Positions 6,547 to 13,406 of a DNA stretch of 16,153 nucleotides are shown piece by piece. The DNA is from an uncultured Erysipelotrichaceae bacterium (GTDB lineage Bacteria > Bacillota_I > Bacilli_A > Erysipelotrichales > Erysipelotrichaceae). The position numbers and the translations under genes are program-made. The stretch covers positions 1 through 16,153 of the forward strand of contig CADBPK010000216.1 of the NCBI GenBank assembly GCA_902796465.1, in the 5' to 3' direction. The number at the start of each line of letters is the position of its first letter. Positions within the stretch are counted from its first letter, which is position 1. The notes under the pieces were generated by a model. The model searched no databases. It was given only the letters and a program-made list of their open reading frames with translations, and was not told the DNA's origin.

Positions 6547-6576
6547 ATTATAAAATGGTATAATACCAAAAGGCAA
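6547..6576 (-). promoter_or_regulatory. Promoter of the YigZ-family gene (leaderless)
   Basis: On the minus strand, TTGCCT (6576-6571) and a consensus TATAAT (6552-6547) are separated by 18 bases. The hexamer ends 6 bases before the ATG at 6540, so the transcript should start at or next to the start codon. It overlaps the divergent mutL promoter. Confidence 0.7.
6556..6564 (+). promoter_or_regulatory. Extended -10 promoter of mutL
   Basis: TGGTATAAT, with the same 10 bases (ATGGTATAAT) as the GH25 promoter. It lies 17 bases before the mutL ATG, so the leader would be only about 10-11 bases and would start within the AAAAGG site at 6568-6573. No -35 match is visible. Confidence 0.65.
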
Positions 6577-6581
6577 AGAAT

Positions 6582-8387
6582 ATGGGAAAAATCAGACAGT
6601 TGGATACACAGACAGCGAATATGATCGCGGCCGGCGAAGTCGTCGAACGCCCGATGGGGATCGTGAAGGAACTGGTGGAGAATGCCATTGACGCAGGCAG
6701 CACCAGGATCACGGTCATCACGGAAGAAGGCGGCATACAGAAGATTACCGTCCAGGATGACGGATGCGGCATGGACAGCAGCGATGCCCAGATGGCATTT
6801 GCGCGTCATGCCACCAGCAAGATTCTAAGTCACAGCGATCTGTGGAATATCAGTACGCTCGGTTTCCGCGGTGAGGCACTGCCTTCCATCGCCTCCGTTT
6901 CCAAAGTGGTGCTCTGCACCAGCGACGGCACGGACGCGACGCGGATCGAGATCGAGTACGGCAAGGTGATCTCCGCTTCACCGTACCCCTGCAGCCAGGG
7001 AACACAGATCACGGTAAGCGGTCTTTTCTACCGGACACCGGCAAGACTGAAGCACATGCGCAGCGCAAACTATGAGAATTCCCTGATCCAGACGGTGATC
7101 GGCAAGTTTGCCTTATCCCATCCGGAGATCGCGTTCCATTTCATCAGTGACGGCAGGGATGCTTTTCAGACAACCGGAAGCGGTGACCTGCTGGAAGTGA
7201 TCTTCCAGCTGTACGGCAGGAGCACGGCGGAAAACGCGCTGCCGTTTGCCTGCGCGGATATGGATTACGAGGTGGAAGGATATCTGGTGCGTCCCCTGAT
7301 CACAAGGGCTTCAAGGAATGCCATGCATATCTTCCTGAACGGACGCATGGTGCGCACGTTCAAGCTGTATAAGGCTGTGCAGGACGGATATGAAGACTTT
7401 ATCGTGAAGGGAAGATTTCCCATCGTTGTCATGAATGTGAAAATGGATCCGCATCTGCTGGACGTGAATGTGCATCCCAGCAAATGGGAAGTACGTCTGT
7501 CCAAGGAGATCCAGCTGGAAAACCTGATCCGGGACAATGTGCGCAAAACCCTGTCAGGCAATGTGCTGGCACCGAAGGCAGAGGTTTCAAAAAGCAGGAC
7601 CCGGTATTATGAACCGATCTCCTTTGATACGGATGCCCTGATCCGGGAAACGATACAGAAAGAAGAAAAACCGGAGCCTGCCCCAAAGCCGGAACCGGTG
7701 CAGTATATGACGGAGGAATTCCGGGAAAGCCTGCGGAAGGAAGCGGAACAGGACGCGGAGATCCTGCGCTCCCTGACGGCAGAAAAAAAGCCGGAATACA
7801 AGGCAGAACAAAGATCCTTCCCGGCCATGGAAGTGATCGGCCAGCTCCATGAAAAGTTTATTCTGTGCGCCTGCGAGGCCGGACTGGCAGTCATTGACCA
7901 GCATGCGGCCCAGGAGCGTGTGCATTATGAGGAATACCAGAAGATCCTGAATCAGGACCCAGCCATGGTGCCGTGCCTGATCCCGCATACCCTGCATGTT
8001 ACGGATGATATTGTGCAGCGTCTGGATGAGCTGAATGAAGCCGTGAAGGATATCCATGTACGGTTTGAAGCGTTCGGACATGATACTCTCATCGTTCATG
8101 AAGTGCCGGTCTGGATGACCCAGCTGGAGGAAGACGCTTTCCTGGAAGATGTGCTGGATCAGTTCCGGAATGAAAGGGAAACGAAATACACCCGGATGGA
8201 AAAGAAGAAGATCGCCACGATGGCATGTCATCATTCGATCCGGTTCAATAAGAGCCTGACCATGGAGGAGATGAAGGAAGCGGTAAGACAATTGAGCCTG
8301 TGCGAAAATCCGTATCACTGTCCCCATGGCAGGCCGACATTCATCATCATGGATGAAAAAGAACTGACAAAGGAGTTTCTGCGATGA
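6582..8387 (+). CDS. mutL: DNA mismatch repair protein MutL
   Basis: 601 residues. The N-terminal GHKL ATPase is complete: IAAGEVVERP, KELVENAIDAG (Glu30, Asn34), DDGCGM (59-64), RHATSKI (75-81) and LGFRGEALPSIASVSKV (93-109). The transducer domain contains FLNGRMVR and LLDVNVHPSKWEVRL. A charged, Pro-Glu-rich linker (about 345-410) leads to the dimerisation/endonuclease domain with DQHAAQERVHYEE from residue 439. This is a perfect DQHA(X)2E(X)4E nicking motif, accompanied by ACHHSIRFN and CPHGRPTF near the end. It is therefore the endonuclease-type MutL that nicks DNA after mismatch recognition by MutS, as in MutH-less bacteria. AAAAGG lies 8 bases before the ATG. Its stop overlaps the miaA start (ATGA). 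mutS is not in the window and could lie elsewhere. Confidence 0.98.
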   Translation: MGKIRQLDTQTANMIAAGEVVERPMGIVKELVENAIDAGSTRITVITEEGGIQKITVQDDGCGMDSSDAQMAFARHATSKILSHSDLWNISTLGFRGEALPSIASVSKVVLCTSDGTDATRIEIEYGKVISASPYPCSQGTQITVSGLFYRTPARLKHMRSANYENSLIQTVIGKFALSHPEIAFHFISDGRDAFQTTGSGDLLEVIFQLYGRSTAENALPFACADMDYEVEGYLVRPLITRASRNAMHIFLNGRMVRTFKLYKAVQDGYEDFIVKGRFPIVVMNVKMDPHLLDVNVHPSKWEVRLSKEIQLENLIRDNVRKTLSGNVLAPKAEVSKSRTRYYEPISFDTDALIRETIQKEEKPEPAPKPEPVQYMTEEFRESLRKEAEQDAEILRSLTAEKKPEYKAEQRSFPAMEVIGQLHEKFILCACEAGLAVIDQHAAQERVHYEEYQKILNQDPAMVPCLIPHTLHVTDDIVQRLDELNEAVKDIHVRFEAFGHDTLIVHEVPVWMTQLEEDAFLEDVLDQFRNERETKYTRMEKKKIATMACHHSIRFNKSLTMEEMKEAVRQLSLCENPYHCPHGRPTFIIMDEKELTKEFLR

Positions 8388-9286
8388 AGAAGGTCCTTGT
8401 CATTGCCGGCCCGACAGCTTCCGGGAAAACAGGCTTTTCCCTGGAAATTGCCCGTGAGACCGGCTGGAGCGTGATCAGCGGGGATTCCATCCAGGTCTAC
8501 CGCGGCATGGATATCGGATCCGGCAAAGTCACCGCGGAAGAAATGGGTGATGTAACGCATTATCTGCTCGATATCTGCGATCCTTCCGAGCGCTATACGG
8601 CTGCGGATTTCCAGCGTATGGCCAGGGAGAAGATCGAAGAAGCAGAGGAAGGCATCATCATTGCCGGGGGAACCGGCCTGTATCTGAAATCATGTCTGTA
8701 TGATTATTCCTTCGAAGAGGAAGAAGAAACGGACGAAAACAGGTTTGACGGCATCAGCGACGAAGACCTGTATAAGATCCTTCTGGAAAAAGATCCGGAG
8801 CAGGCGGAAAAGATCCATCCGCATAACCGCCGCAGAGTCGTACGCAGTCTGACGATCCTGGAAACGACCGGCAGAAAACAGAGCGAGATCATTGCGGCAC
8901 AGGAACATAAGATGCTGTATGATACATTCATCGCCGGATGCACAATGCCCAGGGAGGTGCTTTATGAAAGGATCAACCGGCGCGTCAGGGAAATGGAAGC
9001 GGCAGGCCTGGAACAGGAAGTCCGGGGCCTGCTGGAAAAAGGCATCACGTTTGAGAATACTTCCATGAAAGGCATCGGGTATAAGGAATGGAAAGGATAC
9101 TTCGAAGGAACGATGACCGCGGAAGAGGTCATTCAGGAGATCCAAAAACATTCCCGCCAGTTCGCGAAACGCCAGTATACATGGCTGAACCATCAGATGC
9201 CGGTGCACTGGTTCAATATCCTCGATGAGACGGAAAAAGAAGAAATGAAAGAAAAGATCCGAAAATGGATCAGGGAAAGCAGGTAA
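8384..9286 (+). CDS. miaA: tRNA dimethylallyltransferase MiaA
   Basis: 300 residues, the normal size. The P-loop GPTASGKT is at 9-16, followed by the substrate-binding block SGDSIQVYRGMDIGSGKVT, then HYLLDICDPSERYTAADF, IIAGGTGLYLKS, HPHNRRRVVRSLTILETTG and SMKGIGYKEW. The enzyme transfers a dimethylallyl group to N6 of A37 in tRNAs reading codons that begin with U. The ATG overlaps the mutL stop by ATGA, with AAAGGAG 9 bases upstream. The mutL-miaA order is common in bacteria; here hfq, which often follows, is replaced by a membrane zinc-ribbon gene. Confidence 0.98.
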   Translation: MKKVLVIAGPTASGKTGFSLEIARETGWSVISGDSIQVYRGMDIGSGKVTAEEMGDVTHYLLDICDPSERYTAADFQRMAREKIEEAEEGIIIAGGTGLYLKSCLYDYSFEEEEETDENRFDGISDEDLYKILLEKDPEQAEKIHPHNRRRVVRSLTILETTGRKQSEIIAAQEHKMLYDTFIAGCTMPREVLYERINRRVREMEAAGLEQEVRGLLEKGITFENTSMKGIGYKEWKGYFEGTMTAEEVIQEIQKHSRQFAKRQYTWLNHQMPVHWFNILDETEKEEMKEKIRKWIRESR

Positions 9287-9290
9287 AGCT

Positions 9291-10025
9291 ATGAATGACA
9301 ATATGGCCCGCATACGGGCAAAGATACGCAATGATGTGGCACTGTCCGGTGCTTCCTGGGGCTTTCTGCTTGCAGTGCTGTTTCTGGTGCAGGCGATCAG
9401 GAAAAAAGGAAATCTGTATTTCATGGCAGGCTGTTTCCTGACAGTAGCTGTCATTTCTTTCCTGGTTTATCTGTGGCGGACAGCAGCTGTCAAAAAACAG
9501 ATCCCCCGGAAGGATATGGATTCCTTCGCACATGATCATCTGGAAAAGGCCGGTCCGGGCTTTTATCTGGGTGAGGAATGGCTTGTCTTTGAGGACAGGG
9601 AAACATACCGGATCCTGCGGAAAGCGGATCTGAGCGATATCCGTGAATACTGCACACATGCGGAAAATGTCAAAGGACTGATCGAGGTCTTCCTGAACGG
9701 CAAGGCCAGACCGGAACGGTTTGTCTTTGACCGGAAGAACCATGCGGACCTGCCGGGAAATCTGCGCAGCTGGCTGATCCCGGATCTGGAAGCGGATATG
9801 GCAGTCTGCCCGTTCTGCGGCAATGTGCAGGCGGCTGATCTTGTTTTCTGTGAAAACTGCGGCGCGCGTCTGAAGGCAGAAGCACCGGTGAAGACGGCTG
9901 CCCCGGCCGTCAGAAGCATTCCTGCGGCCCCGTCCGTACAGCCGAAACGGGACAGGAAGAGCCTGTTCCTGCTCGGCCTGGCTGTAACAGCCATTCTCGC
10001 GGTATTCTGGCAGCTGCTGATGTAA
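9291..10025 (+). CDS. Membrane protein with a zinc ribbon, function unknown
   Basis: 244 residues. Two hydrophobic helices (about 22-36 and 42-61) are joined by a short basic turn. A soluble region follows (about 70-165) whose alternating strands (WLVFEDRETYRILR, GLIEVFLNGK, RFVFDRKN) recall a PH-like or YcxB-like barrel. A zinc ribbon, CPFCGN...CENCGARL (Cys173, 176, 187, 190), comes next. An Ala/Pro-rich linker then leads to a C-terminal transmembrane helix (225-243). The soluble part is probably cytoplasmic. The gene starts 4 bases after the miaA stop and uses the AGGTAAAG at that stop as a weak ribosome binding site, so it is the third gene of the operon. I do not recognise the family beyond the zinc-ribbon class. 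Confidence 0.8.
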   Translation: MNDNMARIRAKIRNDVALSGASWGFLLAVLFLVQAIRKKGNLYFMAGCFLTVAVISFLVYLWRTAAVKKQIPRKDMDSFAHDHLEKAGPGFYLGEEWLVFEDRETYRILRKADLSDIREYCTHAENVKGLIEVFLNGKARPERFVFDRKNHADLPGNLRSWLIPDLEADMAVCPFCGNVQAADLVFCENCGARLKAEAPVKTAAPAVRSIPAAPSVQPKRDRKSLFLLGLAVTAILAVFWQLLM

Positions 10026-10034
10026 GCTGAATAA

Positions 10035-10065
10035 TTGACATTCTGATACGAATCGCTATTATAAT
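10035..10065 (+). promoter_or_regulatory. Sigma-70 promoter of the Bax-inhibitor-1 family gene
   Basis: A consensus TTGACA (10035-10040) is followed by TATTAT at 10057-10062 (16-base spacer) or TATAAT at 10060-10065 (19-base spacer). This is the best -35 box in the window and predicts a leader of about 35 bases carrying a strong ribosome binding site. It suggests constitutive, fairly strong expression. Confidence 0.7.
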
Positions 10066-10104
10066 AATATGATTCCTGAAGGGATCAAAAAGGAGGTATT
10101 TACC

Positions 10105-10827
10105 ATGAGTGAATTCAACCAGTCAAATATATATGAAAGAGATGAAACATCCGGTCTGAGAGCCTATATCACACGGGTTTTCACCATTATGGGCGGCGGT
10201 CTCGCGCTGACAGGCTTCGTAGCCTGGCAGGGATACAAGAGCCTGATGCTCGGCAGAGGATTTATTGCCAACCTGTTCTACGGATTCCCGCAGATCTCGT
10301 GGATCCTGCTGATCGCTGAATTCGGCATCGTAATCGGCCTGAGCGCCGGTCTCAGAAAGATGAGCACCGGTCTGGCAACCGGCCTGTTCCTGGCATATGC
10401 CCTGATCACAGGTCTGACATTCAGCTATATCCCGTTCCTGTATGGTATCCATACCGTGTTCACAGCCTTTGTGTATGCGGCTGTCCTGTTTGTCAGCTGC
10501 GCTATTATCGGCCATACGACCAGTGTTGATCTGTCCCGTTTCAGCGGACTGATGATCGGCGGCCTGGTATCCATGGTCGTTGTAGGCATTCTTTCGATCT
10601 TCATCCCGATCCTGCGGAACAACATCCTGTTCGGCTACATCGGACTGATCCTGTTCCTGTTCCTGACAGCGTGGGATATGCAGAAGATCAAGGGATTCTA
10701 CTACGGCGTGGAAGAAGGAAGACTGAAAAACAATCTCGCGATCTACGGCGCGTTTGAACTCTATCTGGATTTCCTGAACATGTTCCTGTATCTGCTGAGG
10801 ATCCTGGGACGCGGTTCCAAGAAATAA
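10105..10827 (+). CDS. Bax inhibitor-1/YccA family membrane protein
   Basis: 240 residues from ATG 10105, chosen because AAAGGAGG lies 8 bases upstream; an in-frame ATG at 10069 lies near the predicted transcription start and has no ribosome binding site. After a polar N-terminus (about 1-22, with LRAYITRVF) come about seven hydrophobic segments. Family features include an early helix with MGGGLALTGFVAW, a second with FGIVIGLSAGLRKMS, VFTAFVYAAVLFVSC, ILFGYIGLILFLFLTAWDMQKIKG, then AIYGAFELYLDFLNMFLYLLRILG. The AWDMQKIK and YLDFLNMFLYLLRI blocks are typical of the family. Bacterial members such as BsYetJ are pH-sensitive calcium leak channels; the substrate here is not shown. It is a single-gene unit with its own promoter and terminator. 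Confidence 0.93.
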   Translation: MSEFNQSNIYERDETSGLRAYITRVFTIMGGGLALTGFVAWQGYKSLMLGRGFIANLFYGFPQISWILLIAEFGIVIGLSAGLRKMSTGLATGLFLAYALITGLTFSYIPFLYGIHTVFTAFVYAAVLFVSCAIIGHTTSVDLSRFSGLMIGGLVSMVVVGILSIFIPILRNNILFGYIGLILFLFLTAWDMQKIKGFYYGVEEGRLKNNLAIYGAFELYLDFLNMFLYLLRILGRGSKK

Positions 10828-10840
10828 GTGAGAAACGGAA

Positions 10841-10863
10841 AAAGGCAGGAACTCCTGCCTTTT
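10841..10863 (+). terminator. Intrinsic terminator after the Bax-inhibitor-1 gene
   Basis: Perfect 9-bp stem AAAGGCAGG/CCTGCCTTT (10841-10849 and 10854-10862), loop aact, ending in TTTT. It is strong on the + strand. The next gene begins only 24 bases later. Confidence 0.88.
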
Positions 10864-10887
10864 GTATCATGAAGGGAGGTGCATGGC

Positions 10888-11592
10888 ATGAAACTGTATG
10901 AGCACAGATTTACGGAATACTATCATAAATATGTTGTTTTTGAAGCGGATGATCTGACGGACCTGCTCAAGGAAGAAATCAGGGTCAGCGACCGGGACTG
11001 CTATGCACTCTGTTCTTCCTATATCGCACCGGACGGATTTCTGGAATTCAACGTGCTGGCGATCGGGAATGACTGGGACAGCTGTACGAAAGGACTGCGT
11101 TTCAACAAGATGCTCGGCATATTCACAGCCGACCAGGTCTGTGAAAAGGAAATGCGCGTCATTGAACCGTCCATGCGGATGATCGAAAAGAATTTTCGTT
11201 TCCTGCTGGAAAAGGACGCGGAAGTGGATGAGGATCTTCTGCAGGTCAGACTGGATGCCCGCCTGGATCCCGTACGCGATCTGTTCTATCCGGACCATGT
11301 CCTGACCGGACTGATCAAAGGCCCATTCTACCGGGAATACGAAATGCGCGTTACCGGCATCAAGGGACCGTTCCTGGCGGGATTCCTGAATGAGGAACCG
11401 CAGGAGGAGATCGACGTGCACGAGGATGACCCGTTATGGGCCTTGCCGTGCTACATCGGTACGGAGTTCCGTCTGCTTGCCCTGTTTGCGGGGGAACGCA
11501 TGAGCAAGGAAGAGAAAGAGATCATGGATCAGATCCTGCAGGTATCTGACCGTTACGGCATCGATTTCAAAGGTGTCTCGATCAAGAACTAG
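10888..11592 (+). CDS. Uncharacterised protein encoded with a CpXC protein
   Basis: 234 residues from ATG 10888, which has GGGAGG 8 bases upstream; an in-frame GTG at 10879 overlaps that site and is rejected. The protein is acidic and soluble, with no signal peptide or membrane helix. Visible blocks are HRFTEYYHKYVVFEADDLTD, DCYALCSSYIAPDGFLEFNV, GPFYREYEMRVTGIKGPFLAGF and a C-terminal LWALPCYIGTEFRLLALFAGERMSKEEKEIMDQIL. I recognise no family. It ends 8 bases before the CpXC gene, whose ribosome binding site overlaps this stop, so the two are probably translated from one mRNA. TATCAT at 10865-10870 could be its -10, but the resulting leader would cut into the ribosome binding site. Confidence 0.8.
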   Translation: MKLYEHRFTEYYHKYVVFEADDLTDLLKEEIRVSDRDCYALCSSYIAPDGFLEFNVLAIGNDWDSCTKGLRFNKMLGIFTADQVCEKEMRVIEPSMRMIEKNFRFLLEKDAEVDEDLLQVRLDARLDPVRDLFYPDHVLTGLIKGPFYREYEMRVTGIKGPFLAGFLNEEPQEEIDVHEDDPLWALPCYIGTEFRLLALFAGERMSKEEKEIMDQILQVSDRYGIDFKGVSIKN

Positions 11593-11600
11593 GAGGAGAT

Positions 11601-12245
11601 ATGAGCCGTTCCAGAGAAACAGAATACAAGTGTCCCTACTGCGGCAGGGAATTCGGGATCACGGTCTATGACAGCGTGGAAACAGCGAAGGATCCGGATC
11701 TCAGGGACGCATGCATGAGCGGGGACATCTTCCGCCATTCATGCCCGCACTGCCATACGGACTTCATGGTTCAGAATCCGCTGGTCTATATCGATGCGGC
11801 ACATAAGTTTGTCATCTGGCTCAGCAGCCAGGATACCGGCGCGGACCTGTCCGCCCTGTCCGGACCGCTGGACGCGCAGGGATACAAGCTGCGCCGCTGC
11901 AAGACCCTGAAGGAGTTTACCGAGAAGATCCAGATCTTTGAAGACGGGATGGATGATGTCCTGGTCGAACTGGCCAAGTATGACAGCTTCATCGAGTATA
12001 TCGACAACAAAAAAGGAGATCCTTCCTCCGTCACCGGGGTGGAATACCAGAGGGCGGACAACGGCGTCCTGAAAGTCAATGTCCGTACGGATGACAGAGG
12101 CATGTCCTTCCTGATCCCGGTATACATGCTGGAAGAAGAGATCGAAACCAACAAGGAACTGTATGAGGTCGACAACCGGCAGTTCCCGTGCATTAATGAT
12201 GAATGGATCATCTCCCTGTTCATGGAGAGCAGCGGAGAAGCCTGA
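11601..12245 (+). CDS. CpXC-domain protein
   Basis: 214 residues. The N-terminal CpXC domain has KCPYCGREF (Cys11, Cys14), a further Cys38, and HSCPHCHTDF (Cys48, Cys51). These two C-P-x-C knuckles probably bind zinc. The domain continues with the conserved NPLVYIDAAHKFVIWL. The C-terminal half (about 90-214) is soluble and acidic with a possible mixed fold: YKLRRCKTLKEFTEKI, LAKYDSFIEYID and GMSFLIPVYMLEEE. The family's function is unknown. AGGAGGAGAT precedes the ATG, overlapping the upstream stop. It is the last gene of the pair before a bidirectional terminator. Confidence 0.88.
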   Translation: MSRSRETEYKCPYCGREFGITVYDSVETAKDPDLRDACMSGDIFRHSCPHCHTDFMVQNPLVYIDAAHKFVIWLSSQDTGADLSALSGPLDAQGYKLRRCKTLKEFTEKIQIFEDGMDDVLVELAKYDSFIEYIDNKKGDPSSVTGVEYQRADNGVLKVNVRTDDRGMSFLIPVYMLEEEIETNKELYEVDNRQFPCINDEWIISLFMESSGEA

Positions 12246-12256
12246 AACATAAGAAA

Positions 12257-12286
12257 ACCGTGAAGATATATTCTTCACGGTCTTTT
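12257..12286. terminator. Bidirectional intrinsic terminator
   Basis: A perfect 10-bp stem ACCGTGAAGA/TCTTCACGGT (12257-12266 and 12272-12281) with loop tatat. TCTTTT follows on the + strand and TTTTCTT on the minus strand. It serves the convergent CpXC and radical SAM genes. Confidence 0.9.
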
Positions 12287-13382
12287 ACTTTCCGATCCTC
12301 TCTGCCAGCATATCTGCGATCCGCGGAACGATATGATCCAGGACTTTCTGATAGCCGCAGTATGTATCATTCAGCCAGCAGACATTCTGTCTGCGGCATC
12401 CGCCGTGACAGACATTGATATACCGGCAGTCTGTACATGGTTCTTTTCTGCATTCCGATGTATCCGGGAATCTCTTTCCGTTTGCGCTGTTCCGCATTTC
12501 CTCGAAGCTGCAGTCCCTGACATTGCCCAGCTTCCATTCATCGAGACAGTAGAAGTCACATGGATATACGTCCCCGTTTCCCTCGATGACGAACTGCTGC
12601 GTGCATCTTCCCAGCATGCCGCACTGGTACGGCGCCTTTCCCAGGATCATGCCCGCGATATTCTCAAACAGGTTTACGCTCATCTGTCCGCCTTTGAGCA
12701 GATGTTTCTGCCAGGCATCGAAGAAGGTGTTATAGAAAAAAGCGTATTCCGCCGGTGTCAATGCAAGACCGGCAGGATCAGACCCGTCCAGTTCCGGCAG
12801 ACACGGGATCAGCTGGATATAGCGGAAACGGCGGTTCTTATAAAAGTCAAAGAGTGCCTCGGGATGTTTTGCAAGTTCCCTTGTCACGACCGTCAGGATG
12901 TTGTATTCCACCCCGTGATCTTCCAGGAGATCGATGGCTTTGAGAACCCGGAAGAATACACTTTTTTTCTCTGCGTCATAACGGTTCTGATCATGGATCC
13001 GCTGATAGCCGTCAAGGCTCACGCCGACAAGGAAATTGCGCTCTTTGAAAAACTGCGCGAATTCCTCATCCAGCAGGGTGGCGTTGGTCTGGATGGACCA
13101 GTTGATCCGGAGCCCCGGATGTCTGTCTGTCAGTTTCGCGAACCGGCGGAAAAAACCGATGCCTGCGACAGTCGGTTCGCCGCCCTGGAAGCTGATATTC
13201 GCAATGCCGTTTTCTTCCAGATCGGCAGCCAGGCATTCCACGAGTTTTTCCGCTGTCTCTTCTGACATGATGCCCTGTGATGAGATTTCCCTGTTCTGAC
13301 TGACATCCGCGTAAAAGCAGTAGCGGCAGCGCAGATTGCACAGGGAAGATGCAGGCTTGATCAGTACGGATATCTGTTTCAT
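12285..13382 (-). CDS. anSME-type radical SAM enzyme (SPASM domain)
   Basis: 365 residues, close to the 370 of the Clostridium perfringens enzyme. The radical SAM motif is KPASSLCNLRCRYCFY (Cys15, 19, 22). SFQGGEPTVAG at about 64-74 contains the GGEP motif for SAM binding. The C-terminal SPASM domain has Cys254, Cys260, VYPCDFY (Cys275 and Asp276, the latter matching the catalytic base Asp277 of anSME), then Cys311, 316, 319, 325, 329 and 342, enough for two auxiliary [4Fe-4S] clusters. anSMEs oxidise an active-site Cys or Ser of sulfatases to formylglycine under anaerobic conditions. No sulfatase is in the window, and related SPASM enzymes modify peptides, so the substrate is uncertain. It lies 24 bases after the recombinase-like gene, with a modest GAGAGG site, and is probably its operon partner. 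Confidence 0.93.
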   Translation of the reverse strand: MKQISVLIKPASSLCNLRCRYCFYADVSQNREISSQGIMSEETAEKLVECLAADLEENGIANISFQGGEPTVAGIGFFRRFAKLTDRHPGLRINWSIQTNATLLDEEFAQFFKERNFLVGVSLDGYQRIHDQNRYDAEKKSVFFRVLKAIDLLEDHGVEYNILTVVTRELAKHPEALFDFYKNRRFRYIQLIPCLPELDGSDPAGLALTPAEYAFFYNTFFDAWQKHLLKGGQMSVNLFENIAGMILGKAPYQCGMLGRCTQQFVIEGNGDVYPCDFYCLDEWKLGNVRDCSFEEMRNSANGKRFPDTSECRKEPCTDCRYINVCHGGCRRQNVCWLNDTYCGYQKVLDHIVPRIADMLAERIGK

Positions 13383-13406
13383 GGATCGCTATTCCTCTCT
13401 TCCGGG

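Noticed and set aside
7587..8327. 246-codon open frame on the minus strand inside mutL
   Set aside because: The opposite strand encodes conserved MutL C-terminal motifs. The antisense frame has no recognisable domain or start signal.
10069..10104. Upstream ATG at 10069 as the Bax-inhibitor-1 start
   Set aside because: It lies at the predicted transcription start with no ribosome binding site, whereas ATG 10105 has AAAGGAGG at ideal spacing and gives the family-like N-terminus.
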